64,000 nucleotides of DNA, from NCBI GenBank assembly GCA_002305545.1, contig DBRG01000016.1, forward strand, positions 149,038-213,037, read 5' to 3'. The position numbers and the translations under genes were made by a program. Below are positions 32,097 to 41,393 of the stretch, piece by piece. The first letter of the stretch is position 1, and every line of letters begins with the position of its first letter. The notes under the pieces were generated by a model, which was not told the origin of the DNA, ran no database searches, and worked only from the letters and a program-made list of their open reading frames with translations. The DNA is from Bacteroidales bacterium UBA1374. Its GTDB lineage: Bacteria > Bacteroidota > Bacteroidia > Bacteroidales > UBA932.

Positions 32097-33635
32097 ATGA
32101 ACAATATATATATAATAGCTGCAATCTGCCTGATCGTGGGATTTGCGCTGGGATATGCCATTTTCAGGTCGGTGATCCTGAAAAGCAAGGCCAAGACCCT
32201 TCTTAAGGATGCTGAAACAGAAGGGGAAAACATAAAAAGGGAAAAAATCCTTCAGGCTAAGGAAAAATTCCTCCAGTTGAAGACAGAACATGAACAACTG
32301 ATCATTGAACGAAACAATAAGATCGCCCAGGCAGAAAACAAGCTGAAACAGCGGGAAATCGCTATGAACCAGCAGAATGCCGATATTCAACGAAAAAGTA
32401 AAGAGGTATCCACCCTGAAAGAAACCCTGGCCTCGCAGCTGGAGCTGGCCGAGAAAAAGGTTGAAGAATTTGAGAAACTGCGCCTGCAGCAGATAGAAAA
32501 AATTGAAAGCATGGCCAGCATGTCGGCTGAAGAAGCAAAGGCCCAGCTTGTAGAGACCATGAAAGAGGAAGCCAAGAGCCAGGCCATGTCCTACATCAGT
32601 GAGGTCATGGACGAAGCCCGGCTCACGGCAGGCAAGGAAGCCAAACGGATCGTTGTGAACACCATCCAGCGTGTTGCAACGGAAACGGCCATAGAAAATG
32701 CGGTAACCGTATTCAATATAGAAAACGACGAGATAAAAGGACGCATCATTGGCCGCGAAGGAAGGAACATACGGGCCCTGGAAGCCGCCACAGGCGTAGA
32801 GATCGTTGTTGATGACACCCCAGAGGCCATCCTTCTGTCTGCCTTTGACCCGGTCCGGCGCGAAGTGGCCCGGCTGGCACTGCACCAGCTGGTGACCGAC
32901 GGCCGCATCCACCCTGCACGCATTGAAGAAGTGGTCGCCAAAATCCAGAAACAGGTGGAAGAAGAAATCGTGGAAACAGGGAAGCGTACCTGCATTGACC
33001 TGGGGATCCACGGGCTTCACGCCGAGCTGGTCAGGCTGGTGGGCAAGATGAAATACCGTTCTTCATATGGCCAGAACCTGCTGCAGCACTCGCGTGAAGT
33101 GGCCAATTTCTGTTCCATCATTGCAGCTGAACTCGGCTTGAACGCCAAACTGGCCAAAAGGGCCGGATTGCTCCACGACATAGGCAAGGTATCCGATGAC
33201 GATCCCGAGCTGCCCCATGCCATCCTGGGCATGCGTCTGGCCGAAAAATACAAAGAAAGACCCGAGGTGTGCAATGCCATAGGCGCCCACCACGAAGAGA
33301 CAGAAATGGCCTCCATGATCGCACCACTGGTCCTGGTCGGGGATGCCATATCTGGCGCACGCCCGGGAGCACGCCGCGAAGTCATTGAATCCTATATAAA
33401 GAGGCTCAAAGGCATGGAAGACCTTGCCCTGTCATACCCGGGTGTTACCAAGACCTATGCCATACAGGCAGGAAGGGAATTGCGGGTTATCGTGGGTTCT
33501 GAAAAAGTGAGCGACCAGGAAGCAGAAAAACTCTCCCAGGATATCGCCCACAAGATACAGGACGAGATGGTTTACCCGGGACAAGTGAAAATCACAGTCA
33601 TCAGGGAAACCCGGGCGGTCAATTTTGCCAAATAG
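32097..33635 (+). CDS. rny: Ribonuclease Y
   Basis: Membrane-anchored endoribonuclease that starts mRNA decay. 512 residues: N-terminal helix (about 3-24), long coiled coil (about 25-190; KSKAKTLLKDAETEGENIK and on), KH domain (about 205-265; KGRIIGREGRNIRALEAATG), HD domain (about 330-420) with LLHDIGKVSDD and AHHEE supplying metal ligands, and a C-terminal region ending in TVIRETRAVNFAK. Normal length for the family. Its 3' end overlaps the convergent M14 gene by 17 bases and its terminator lies inside that gene. Confidence 0.95.
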   Translation: MNNIYIIAAICLIVGFALGYAIFRSVILKSKAKTLLKDAETEGENIKREKILQAKEKFLQLKTEHEQLIIERNNKIAQAENKLKQREIAMNQQNADIQRKSKEVSTLKETLASQLELAEKKVEEFEKLRLQQIEKIESMASMSAEEAKAQLVETMKEEAKSQAMSYISEVMDEARLTAGKEAKRIVVNTIQRVATETAIENAVTVFNIENDEIKGRIIGREGRNIRALEAATGVEIVVDDTPEAILLSAFDPVRREVARLALHQLVTDGRIHPARIEEVVAKIQKQVEEEIVETGKRTCIDLGIHGLHAELVRLVGKMKYRSSYGQNLLQHSREVANFCSIIAAELGLNAKLAKRAGLLHDIGKVSDDDPELPHAILGMRLAEKYKERPEVCNAIGAHHEETEMASMIAPLVLVGDAISGARPGARREVIESYIKRLKGMEDLALSYPGVTKTYAIQAGRELRVIVGSEKVSDQEAEKLSQDIAHKIQDEMVYPGQVKITVIRETRAVNFAK

Positions 33636-35061
33636 CCTTTTCGCTTACCCGGAGGGGGCCCGTGTAGGGTTCTCCATCGGTACGGATAACGCATCGGAAT
33701 GTTCCGGTGCGTTTTTTAATCACAGTATCACAGGGAATCCATGCATTCCTCCAGATAAAGACCTGGTATTCTCCTGCGGGCAGGTTCTCATGGCGGAAAA
33801 TGGTCCTGTTACCCCTCAAGTTGCCTTGGAGTATATAGCGTCCGGGGATATTCCAGCCAAAGAAATCGGAAATTGCACGCAACAGGTATTCCCCGTTTTC
33901 CCTTAGTGAAGTAACGGTAACCCATGACCTGTCGGGATTTTCATTGTAGAAGGAATAAGGCATTTCGATGGTCATGGCCAGTGTTTTCCCCTTTGTCCTG
34001 TTCCATATCCACCCCTCGACATAACGGGGTGCCGGGGAGGAATAAAACATGTCTTCCATGAAAAAATAGGGATTATCGTCTGTTGTCAGATAGGCCAGGC
34101 GCATGGCTTTTTCATGGTATTCGGGGTAGGTGGATGCCGAAGTGGGCACGTAATAACTGATCTTGTCATCGGACTGGGCATGCATGTTAAGCACCAGGTC
34201 AAAGGGGCGCTCCCGCGTGAGAGAGTCCATCCTGGCGCGCAAGGCCTGAACCTCAACAGAAGTGATGGAATCGTGGTGGTCCCAGTTGATCTCCTGGTTG
34301 ATCCCGCGCGCGTTGGAACGGGAATATCCCCCATATACCCCGTCGGGATTGGCAAAGGGCACCACGTAGAAGACAGACTGGCGGCGATACTGCCGGGCAA
34401 CAGGCGAATCTTCCGTCAAGCGTCCCAGCAGCCCGTCCAGCTGCCAGTTTGCGGGAGATTCACTGGGGTGCACCCGGGCGTGGATCCATATCCTGTTTTT
34501 CCCTTCCTCAGGAACCCGGGGATCCGTTATGGTGAGCATCTGGATGGGCAGCCCCATCATGCTGGTCCCCAGGGTATCCATCACCACAAAGGAAGAAGAC
34601 GTCCACTGTTTCAGGCGTTCCTGCAGCAGTTCCCGCCCGTAAGGAACAAAATAAGCAACATAGACCGTATCCCGGGAAAAGAACGAGGATACCTTTCGCA
34701 GGGAAGCCTGGTAATGTTCAAACCGCTGGAAATGTTTCCCGTCATAGGAAAAGACGGCCCGCATGGGATCTGTGTTTTGGAAATCCAGGTAGATGTGTTT
34801 TCCCCGGACCCCTTCCATCATAAAATAGAACCAGCGCGCGCTGGGCTGCAAATCAGGATTGGCCGGGTTGGCAGGATCCGGACGGGAGATGATCTCATAG
34901 GAAAGATGGAGCACCGAATCGGTCCTGGAAGGCCTGACCCAGACTGAATCAATCAGATTCACTATCCCTATGCTTCCCGAGTCAAAATTCGCCGAAAATT
35001 TAACAGGATGACCTTCCTGCAGCCCTGCTGCAAGACAAGTCAGTATAAAAAGCCATTTCAT
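33619..35061 (-). CDS. Secreted M14-family zinc carboxypeptidase
   Basis: 480 residues, periplasmic or surface peptidase. Signal peptide about 1-17 (WLFILTCLAAGLQ). An N-terminal beta domain (about 20-130) precedes the peptidase domain (about 135-400). Zinc motif HPSE (in HARVHPSESPANW) and a downstream His in NMHAQSDD; catalytic Glu in TIEMPYSFYNE; the arrangement is that of cytosolic-carboxypeptidase-like M14D members. A small beta domain (about 405-470) ends the chain. Lies six bases behind the M20 dipeptidase gene, so both may act in peptide breakdown. Confidence 0.87.
   Translation of the reverse strand: MKWLFILTCLAAGLQEGHPVKFSANFDSGSIGIVNLIDSVWVRPSRTDSVLHLSYEIISRPDPANPANPDLQPSARWFYFMMEGVRGKHIYLDFQNTDPMRAVFSYDGKHFQRFEHYQASLRKVSSFFSRDTVYVAYFVPYGRELLQERLKQWTSSSFVVMDTLGTSMMGLPIQMLTITDPRVPEEGKNRIWIHARVHPSESPANWQLDGLLGRLTEDSPVARQYRRQSVFYVVPFANPDGVYGGYSRSNARGINQEINWDHHDSITSVEVQALRARMDSLTRERPFDLVLNMHAQSDDKISYYVPTSASTYPEYHEKAMRLAYLTTDDNPYFFMEDMFYSSPAPRYVEGWIWNRTKGKTLAMTIEMPYSFYNENPDRSWVTVTSLRENGEYLLRAISDFFGWNIPGRYILQGNLRGNRTIFRHENLPAGEYQVFIWRNAWIPCDTVIKKRTGTFRCVIRTDGEPYTGPLRVSEKAIWQN
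33689..33717 (+). terminator. Intrinsic terminator of rny, embedded in the M14 gene
   Basis: Stem ACGCATCGGAA (33689-33699) / TTCCGGTGCGT (33702-33712) with one G-T pair, then six T. It lies 54 bases after the rny stop and inside the last coding part (about residues 450-458) of the opposite-strand peptidase. Confidence 0.8.
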
Positions 35062-35066
35062 TGCTT

Positions 35067-36431
35067 TTATTTCTGGGTGTAATACTTGTAAAACAGGATG
35101 ATGGATTCGATCCCTTTATGGAACTGGCTCAGGAGGTAGCTCTCGTTGGGCGAATGGATGGTATCCCGTTCCAGGCCGAATCCCATGAGCAGCGGCGGTG
35201 CTTCCAGGATCCCTTCCAGCTCGGCAAGCACGGGAATGCTGCCTCCCCCGCGGCTGGGAACAGGCTCGATCCCATATACCTGTCCAACCGCTTTTGCGGC
35301 GGCCTGGTACACGGGTGACGATATGGGGGCCAGAAAACCTTGTCCTCCGTGATGCTCGGTCACTTCTACCGAAACTCCTGCTGGTGCCAGGGATTTAAAA
35401 TGTTCTGCAAACAAACCGGCGATCTTTTTGTGATCCTGGTTGGGTACCAGGCGCATGGAAATTTTGGCGCAGGCATAAGAGGGGATCACCGTCTTGGCCC
35501 CTTCTGCCGTATAACCGCCCCAAATCCCGTTCACATCCAGGCAGGGACGTATCCCGGTCCTCTCCAGTGTGGAATAGCCTTCTTCTCCGGTTATGTCCTT
35601 AATGCCTATTGATTTTTTGTAATGTTCGATATCAAACGGGGCCCGTGCCAGCATTGCCCGGTCCTGCGACGAGAGTTCCACTACATCGTCATAGAAGCCT
35701 TTGATGGTGATGCGGCCTTTATCGTCAATCAACCGGGCTATCATACCACAAAGCACGTTGATGGGATTCGCAATGGCCCCTCCGTAGTGTCCCGAGTGCA
35801 GATCCTTATCGGGCCCGGTAACTTTGACTTCCAGGTAGGCCAGACCGCGCATTCCCGTGTTGATGGAAGGCACTTTTTCACTGATCATGGTGGTGTCCGA
35901 TACCAGGATCACATCACAAGCCAGCATCTGGCGATTCTGCCTGGCCCACTCCCCTAACGAAGGCGACCCGATTTCCTCTTCTCCTTCGATCAGGAATTTC
36001 ACATTGCAGGGTAACTCTTTCCGGGAAACCAGGTATTCAAAGGCTTTGACATGCATAAAAGACTGTCCTTTGTCATCGTCGGCACCGCGTGCATAGATGG
36101 CCCCGTCCCTGATTTCCGGCTCAAACGGGGAGGATTTCCACAATTCAATGGGGTCGACCGGCTGCACATCGTAATGACCGTATACCAGGACGGTTGGTTT
36201 TTTGGGGTCAAAGATTTTTTCTGCATATATGACGGGGTGGCCCTGGGTGGGATAGATCCCGGCCCTGTCGGCTCCTGCTTCCATAAGGGATACCACATAT
36301 TGCTGAGCGCATTGCTGCATGTGGTCTTTGTGTTCTTTCTGCGAACTGACCGAAGGGATTCGCAACAGGGCAAACAATTCTTCAAGAAAACGCGGGGAAT
36401 TTTTAGTAATAAAATCTTTTATCTCGCTCAT
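35067..36431 (-). CDS. M20-family dipeptidase / metallopeptidase
   Basis: 454 residues, cytosolic by lack of a signal. Di-zinc catalytic domain (about 1-190 and 380-454) interrupted by a dimerisation lid (about 195-375). Motifs: VYGHYDVQPV (first zinc His, about 84-93), ARGADDDKGQ (bridging Asp, about 114-123), EGEEEIGSPS (catalytic Glu pair, about 149-158), and GGGSIPV near the end for substrate. The PepV/CNDP-like pattern suggests di- or tripeptides. Eleven bases downstream of clpX, so perhaps cotranscribed with the chaperone-protease genes. Confidence 0.9.
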   Translation of the reverse strand: MSEIKDFITKNSPRFLEELFALLRIPSVSSQKEHKDHMQQCAQQYVVSLMEAGADRAGIYPTQGHPVIYAEKIFDPKKPTVLVYGHYDVQPVDPIELWKSSPFEPEIRDGAIYARGADDDKGQSFMHVKAFEYLVSRKELPCNVKFLIEGEEEIGSPSLGEWARQNRQMLACDVILVSDTTMISEKVPSINTGMRGLAYLEVKVTGPDKDLHSGHYGGAIANPINVLCGMIARLIDDKGRITIKGFYDDVVELSSQDRAMLARAPFDIEHYKKSIGIKDITGEEGYSTLERTGIRPCLDVNGIWGGYTAEGAKTVIPSYACAKISMRLVPNQDHKKIAGLFAEHFKSLAPAGVSVEVTEHHGGQGFLAPISSPVYQAAAKAVGQVYGIEPVPSRGGGSIPVLAELEGILEAPPLLMGFGLERDTIHSPNESYLLSQFHKGIESIILFYKYYTQK

Positions 36432-36442
36432 AATGTCTTGAT

Positions 36443-37678
36443 TTATAGAATTTTTGTCAATTTTTCCACACGTTTTTTTGCATAAGGAAGGGTAATATGG
36501 AGGGTTTTCTTCCCGGCAGAAGGCGCATCGTACATGGCATCCACCATGATGGTCTCACAAATGGAGCGCAATCCCCGGGCACCCATTTTAAATTCAATGG
36601 CCGTATCTACTATGAAATCTAGAACCTGTTCATCAATAGACATTTTTATGCCATCCAGTGCAAAAAGATGTTTGTATTGTTTGATGAGCGCATTTTTCGG
36701 CTTTGTCAGAATATCCTTCAGAGCATCCCTGTCCAGCCTGTTCAGGTAGGTAACCACCGGCACGCGCCCCACGATTTCCGGGATCAGCCCGTAGGCGCGC
36801 AGGTCCTGCGGAGCCACATACCTTACCAGGTTATCCTTGTCTATATGCGCCTTTTTTTCTACCATTCCATACCCTACCACACTGGTGTTCAGGCGCTGGG
36901 CAATTTTGCGCTCTATCCCCTCGAAAGCTCCCCCGCATATGAACAGGATATTGTGCGTATTGACTGCGATCAAACGCTGTTCGGGGTGTTTGCGACCTCC
37001 CTGGGGAGGTACGTTCACCACTGTTCCTTCCAGCAATTTGAGCAAGGCCTGCTGAACCCCTTCCCCCGACACATCGCGGGTTATGGAGGGATTGTCACTC
37101 TTGCGGGCGATCTTGTCTATCTCGTCAATGAAGACTATCCCCTGCTCTGCCCTGGCCACATCGTAATCAGAGGCCTGCAACAACCGGGTCAGGATGCTTT
37201 CCACGTCTTCACCCACATAACCGGCCTCGGTAAGCACGGTGGCATCCACAATGGCAAAGGGAACGTTCAGCATCCGGGCAATAGTATTGGCCAGCAGCGT
37301 TTTCCCTGTTCCCGTGGGCCCAACCAGCAGGATATTGGATTTTTCAATGTCAACATCATTATCCTTTCCGGAACGGATGCGTTTGTAATGGTTGTAGACC
37401 GCCACCGAAAGAAACTTCTTGGCCTGGTCCTGGCCAATAACATACTCATCAAGAAAACTTCGTATCTCCTTGGGAGTCATTAATCTTCCGTTTGGCGCAG
37501 GGTCCTTGGCAGCAGGGGTTTCGGGTTTGTTCCCGTACATTTCGTCCAGTACCTGGGCAGCATCGTGAAGACAATCTTCACATATGGATGCCTGAATGCC
37601 CGTAATGAGGACACCCGTTTCTTTACTTGACTTGCCGCAAAAAGAACAATGGTCTGTGTCCAGGGGTTTTTTTTGCAT
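36443..37678 (-). CDS. clpX: ClpXP ATPase subunit ClpX
   Basis: Hexameric unfoldase that feeds tagged proteins to ClpP. 411 residues. N-terminal zinc-binding domain (CSFCGKS and CEDCLHD, about 10-40), Walker A GPTGTGKT (about 117-124), Walker B FIDEIDKIA (about 182-190), pore loop GYVGEDVES, arginine-finger region and C-terminal lid domain. EGVQQALLKLLEGT is the usual ClpX stretch. Its ATG shares one base with the clpP stop (TAATG). Confidence 0.97.
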   Translation of the reverse strand: MQKKPLDTDHCSFCGKSSKETGVLITGIQASICEDCLHDAAQVLDEMYGNKPETPAAKDPAPNGRLMTPKEIRSFLDEYVIGQDQAKKFLSVAVYNHYKRIRSGKDNDVDIEKSNILLVGPTGTGKTLLANTIARMLNVPFAIVDATVLTEAGYVGEDVESILTRLLQASDYDVARAEQGIVFIDEIDKIARKSDNPSITRDVSGEGVQQALLKLLEGTVVNVPPQGGRKHPEQRLIAVNTHNILFICGGAFEGIERKIAQRLNTSVVGYGMVEKKAHIDKDNLVRYVAPQDLRAYGLIPEIVGRVPVVTYLNRLDRDALKDILTKPKNALIKQYKHLFALDGIKMSIDEQVLDFIVDTAIEFKMGARGLRSICETIMVDAMYDAPSAGKKTLHITLPYAKKRVEKLTKIL

Positions 37679-38355
37679 TATTTTTTAGCTTTCCTGAGCA
37701 CTTCATCAATAATTCCATAACTGACGGCATCGGCAGCACGCATCCAGAAATCCCTGTCGGCATCTTTTTGAATCTGCTCCAGTGTTTTGCCGGTATGTTC
37801 CGCAAGGATCTGATATAGTTGATTCTGAAGCTCCAGGATCTCTTTCACGGCAATGGCCATGTCGGCTGCCTGTCCTTCCACACCGCCCACCGGCTGGTGG
37901 ATCATCACCCGGGCGTGAGGCAATGCCGAGCGTTTGCCTTTCTTTCCGGCTGCGAGCAAAACCGCGGCCATAGACGCTGCCTGACCCGTACATATGGTGG
38001 CAACTTCTGAATGCACCAGCTGCATGGTGTCGTAGATTCCCAATCCTGCGGTAACCGATCCTCCCGGTGAATTGATATATATCTGGACGTCTTTCCCGGG
38101 GTCTGTCGAATCCAGGAACAGCAGCTGGGCCTGGATAATATTGGCCACCTCGTCCAGGATGGGAACACCCAGGAACAGGATCCGGTCCATCATCAGACGG
38201 CTGAACACATCCATCTGGGCTACGTTCAACTGACGTTCCTCTATGATGTAGGGGGTTATGGATCCCTGCGGACTGCTGTACATAGACTGGTACCTGTGCA
38301 GGCTCATGCTGCTGATACCCTTATGTCTGATGGCGTATTTTTCAAATTCGGTCAT
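37678..38355 (-). CDS. clpP: ATP-dependent Clp protease proteolytic subunit
   Basis: Serine protease that forms the degradation chamber of ClpXP. 225 residues. Catalytic Ser in GQAASMAAVLLAAG, His in ARVMIHQPVGG and Asp near the C-terminal third (KDADRDFWM). EERQLNVAQMDVFSRLMMDR and INSPGGSVTAGLGIYDTM are family signatures. Lies between tig and clpX, three bases after tig, in the conserved order. Confidence 0.97.
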   Translation of the reverse strand: MTEFEKYAIRHKGISSMSLHRYQSMYSSPQGSITPYIIEERQLNVAQMDVFSRLMMDRILFLGVPILDEVANIIQAQLLFLDSTDPGKDVQIYINSPGGSVTAGLGIYDTMQLVHSEVATICTGQAASMAAVLLAAGKKGKRSALPHARVMIHQPVGGVEGQAADMAIAVKEILELQNQLYQILAEHTGKTLEQIQKDADRDFWMRAADAVSYGIIDEVLRKAKK

Positions 38356-38358
38356 GAG

Positions 38359-39654
38359 TTATTCATCTTTGATATCGACTGTAACGTTTTCGCGAATATA
38401 CGAAATAACTTTGTTCTCCTCTGCCCTTTCATAGAGATTCCTGGCTTCCTTTTCATTGGCCAGCATGCTCTCTGCATATTTTATCAGGTGTTCGTCGGGG
38501 ACGTTGTTCATCCCGTACATGGCAAACTGGTAGCGGGCCATGGCCACGGCACTCTGGATCATATCGTCTTTTTCAACCTTGAGCCCGGCCTCTTTCATGA
38601 TGGCTTCCCTGACCAATTGCCAGCGGAAATCTTCCAGGAATGCAGGAAAATCCTTTTCTATCTGTTCCATGGTGAATTTCCCGTCATTGCCTTCGTATAA
38701 CCAGCGTTTAAGCAGGTTCTCGGGAAGACGCAGGCCGGCTTTCTCTACCAGGGTATTTTTCACGTCCTGTCCAAAACGGTAATTGCTTTCATTCTGGTTG
38801 TTTCTTTCTATCTGTTCACGGACCTTTTCAAGGAAACTTTCACGTGTCGTCACATTGCCCGGGCCAAAGAGCTTGTCGTACAATTCCTGGTTTTCCTCTG
38901 CCGGCTTGAAACGCTTGATCTCTTTGACCACAAAGGTAAACACCGGGTCAGTGAAACGCTCCAGCTCCTCCGGCTTTACCTGCAATAGCATGGCCCTGTC
39001 TGCTTCTTTCGGAAAAAGAACAGAAATATCGGCTTCTGCCTCCTCTCCCACCGCTTTTCCGATAAAGGGCTTCTTATCCTTGAGTTTGGATATGGTTTTC
39101 AGGTTCAGGTACGAATCGTTGATAAGCTGTTCTCCCTGGCGGAGATCAACTTTCAGGAAATCTTCCTTTTCCACCTTGTCAACAACCGCCAGCGTTCCCT
39201 GCTGTTCCAGGATCGATTCAATCTGCCGGTCAACTTCCTTGTCTTCTATTGCTTTCTTTATCAGCGGGATATGCAGGTCTTTATTGATCGCAACATCAAC
39301 ACGCGGTGCCAGCATCAGATCAAATGAAAACGTAAAATTCACGTCTTTTTCCCAATCGGCTTTTGTCTGTTCTTCAGATGCCAGCGGTTCCCCGATGATC
39401 CGGATAGCTTCTTTCTCCATGTAATCGTTCAGCGCCCCGGACATGATGGTATTGACCTGTTCGAGCAATGTAGAGCGGTAATACATTTTATGCACAATGC
39501 CCATAGGGACCATTCCTTTTCTGAATCCTTTGATCTCCAGTTTTCTGCGGACGTCATTCAGGGCTTTTTTCACTTTCTCGCTGTAATCGCTCTCTTCAAC
39601 CGACACGGTTACCTGCAGGGAAAGGTCATCAATTTCTTTCTTAGTGATATTCAT
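38359..39654 (-). CDS. tig: Trigger factor
   Basis: Ribosome-bound chaperone at the peptide exit tunnel. 431 residues. N-terminal ribosome-binding domain with KGFRKGMVP (about 41-49, the GFRxGxxP signature loop), a middle domain in the position of the FKBP-like isomerase (about 150-245) but with little FKBP similarity, as in other Bacteroidota, and a helical C-terminal cradle (about 260-431). First gene of tig-clpP-clpX. A promoter lies 24 bases upstream. Confidence 0.93.
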   Translation of the reverse strand: MNITKKEIDDLSLQVTVSVEESDYSEKVKKALNDVRRKLEIKGFRKGMVPMGIVHKMYYRSTLLEQVNTIMSGALNDYMEKEAIRIIGEPLASEEQTKADWEKDVNFTFSFDLMLAPRVDVAINKDLHIPLIKKAIEDKEVDRQIESILEQQGTLAVVDKVEKEDFLKVDLRQGEQLINDSYLNLKTISKLKDKKPFIGKAVGEEAEADISVLFPKEADRAMLLQVKPEELERFTDPVFTFVVKEIKRFKPAEENQELYDKLFGPGNVTTRESFLEKVREQIERNNQNESNYRFGQDVKNTLVEKAGLRLPENLLKRWLYEGNDGKFTMEQIEKDFPAFLEDFRWQLVREAIMKEAGLKVEKDDMIQSAVAMARYQFAMYGMNNVPDEHLIKYAESMLANEKEARNLYERAEENKVISYIRENVTVDIKDE

Positions 39655-39677
39655 ATTATTAATCTTATAAGGGGCTG

Positions 39678-39708
39678 CAAAAGTAGGTATTAATCGTCAA
39701 AAAACCAA
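39678..39708 (-). promoter_or_regulatory. tig-clpP-clpX promoter
   Basis: Read on the minus strand: TTG (39708-39706), a 20-base spacer and TACTTTTG (39685-39678), 23 bases before the tig ATG. It shares GCTGCAAAAGTA with the rpsA promoter region at 18033-18043. Confidence 0.6.
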
Positions 39709-39717
39709 TCATTTTCT

Positions 39718-39725
39718 TACCTTTG
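39718..39725 (+). promoter_or_regulatory. -7 box of the tpiA operon
   Basis: TACCTTTG on the plus strand, 36 bases ahead of the tpiA ATG. Divergent to the tig promoter. It supports the 39762 start, since the upstream extension of the frame would begin inside the box. Confidence 0.6.
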
Positions 39726-39761
39726 CCCCACTATATACACCACCCAATAATATCGGAATCT

Positions 39762-40520
39762 ATGAGAGAAAAGATCGTTGCCGGAAACTGGAAAATGAAT
39801 ACCACCATAGGAGAAGGGAAAAAACTGATAGAAGACATCCTTTCGGGTATGGACCGGGTTCCTGCCGGCGTAACCCTGATAACAGCCACTCCCTTTACAC
39901 ATTTATGCCCGGCTGCACACCTGATAGGAGACCGCAGGAATCCGGCGCTGGCCGCCCAAAATTGTGCCAACAGGGAAAGCGGGGCATTCACCGGGGAAGT
40001 CTCGGCATCCATGCTTGCCTCGGTCTCTTGCCGTTATGTGATCCTGGGGCATTCAGAACGCAGGGAATATTATGGTGAAACCAATGAGATCCTGCTGGAA
40101 AAAATCAAACTGGCGCTGGCCCACTCGCTCAGGCCCATTTTCTGTGTGGGAGAAGTATTGCAGGAGCGCGAAACCAATATGCATTTCCAGGTAGTTTCCT
40201 CTCAATTGAGGGAAGTCTTGTGCCAGCTGGATCCGGAAGACTTCAAGAAAGTGATCGTAGCCTATGAACCCGTCTGGGCCATTGGTACCGGAAAAACGGC
40301 AACCTCTGAACAGGCACAGGAAATGCATGCCTTTATACGCGCATTCCTGGCCGGGACTTTCGGAGAACTTGCCCAATCAACGCCCATTTTATACGGGGGC
40401 AGTTGCAAGCCTTCCAATGCGGCAGAACTCTTCTCCCGGCCCGATGTGGATGGCGGCCTGATTGGAGGTGCTTCGCTCAAAGCAGACGACTTTCTGGCCA
40501 TAGCCGGATCGTTTGCCTGA
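39762..40520 (+). CDS. tpiA: Triose-phosphate isomerase
   Basis: Glycolysis and gluconeogenesis enzyme that interconverts dihydroxyacetone phosphate and glyceraldehyde 3-phosphate. 252 residues. Active site: NWKMN near the start (Asn and Lys), GHSERR (catalytic His, about 94-99), YEPVWAIGTGKTAT (catalytic Glu, about 167-180) and GGSCKPSN and GGASL phosphate loops. The usual N-terminus MREKIVAGNWKMN sets the start. prmA follows six bases later. Confidence 0.97.
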   Translation: MREKIVAGNWKMNTTIGEGKKLIEDILSGMDRVPAGVTLITATPFTHLCPAAHLIGDRRNPALAAQNCANRESGAFTGEVSASMLASVSCRYVILGHSERREYYGETNEILLEKIKLALAHSLRPIFCVGEVLQERETNMHFQVVSSQLREVLCQLDPEDFKKVIVAYEPVWAIGTGKTATSEQAQEMHAFIRAFLAGTFGELAQSTPILYGGSCKPSNAAELFSRPDVDGGLIGGASLKADDFLAIAGSFA

Positions 40521-40526
40521 TCTTAT

Positions 40527-41393
40527 ATGGAACATGTAGCTGTTACTATCACCATTGAACCTTATAGCCCGGAAACAGAGGAAATCCTGGTTGCCGAACT
40601 TGCCGGTATTGGCTATGAAGGTTTTTTGTCTGAAGACCATTGCATTACAGCCTATATCCCGGCAAACTCTTTCAAGGAATCCCACCTCAGGATCATCCTG
40701 GACACTTATGGAGTGACAAAGTATTCCAGGGATTATATCCCGGAGAAAAACTGGAATGCAGACTGGGAGCTCCGTTTCAATCCCGTGATCGTGGAGGCAG
40801 GAAAAGGCTGCAGCATACGCACCTCCGGGAACGGCTCCATGGTCCCCGTATGGCCCCCGGTGGCCTACAGGCTGGTGATCAAACCCGAACTTGCCTTTGG
40901 CACCGGGCACCACCCTACGACCTTTATGATGCTGGAGAGCCTGCTGCATATGGACCAACAGGTATTGATAAAAAACAGAAAGGTTCTGGACCTGGGGACC
41001 GGAACAGGGATCCTGGCCATCCTGGCATCAAAGATGGGAGCCGCCGTACCGGTCCATGCCCTGGACAATGACCGCCGCTGCGTGAACTCCTGCAGGGAAA
41101 ATGCCCGCAGGAACCGCATAGCCCATAAAGTGAATGTCCTGCACGGAGATGCGTCCTTTATCCAATCAGGCAGGTATGGGTTGATCATGGCCAACATCCA
41201 CCGCAATATCCTGGTAAGCGAAATGGATACCTTTTCCCGGGGGCTGGAACCCGGAGGGGGTGATTTGCTGCTGAGCGGCTTTTTTACGACCGATGTTCCG
41301 GCCTTACTGGATGCAGGGCAAAAGAACGGGCTGGTCCTGCAGGAACAAAAAGAAAAAGAGGGTTGGTCCCTGCTCCACCTGGTCAGATCATGA
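40527..41393 (+). CDS. prmA: Ribosomal protein L11 methyltransferase
   Basis: Trimethylates L11. 288 residues. N-terminal L11-binding domain (1 to about 90) with the conserved YIPEKNWNADWE, then a class I SAM methyltransferase domain: FGTGHHPTT (about 130-138), DLGTGTGILAILASKMGA (motif I, about 156-173), ALDNDRRCV (motif II) and MANIHRNIL (NxxxxxL motif IV). ATGA overlap with the following mtgA gene. Confidence 0.93.
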   Translation: MEHVAVTITIEPYSPETEEILVAELAGIGYEGFLSEDHCITAYIPANSFKESHLRIILDTYGVTKYSRDYIPEKNWNADWELRFNPVIVEAGKGCSIRTSGNGSMVPVWPPVAYRLVIKPELAFGTGHHPTTFMMLESLLHMDQQVLIKNRKVLDLGTGTGILAILASKMGAAVPVHALDNDRRCVNSCRENARRNRIAHKVNVLHGDASFIQSGRYGLIMANIHRNILVSEMDTFSRGLEPGGGDLLLSGFFTTDVPALLDAGQKNGLVLQEQKEKEGWSLLHLVRS

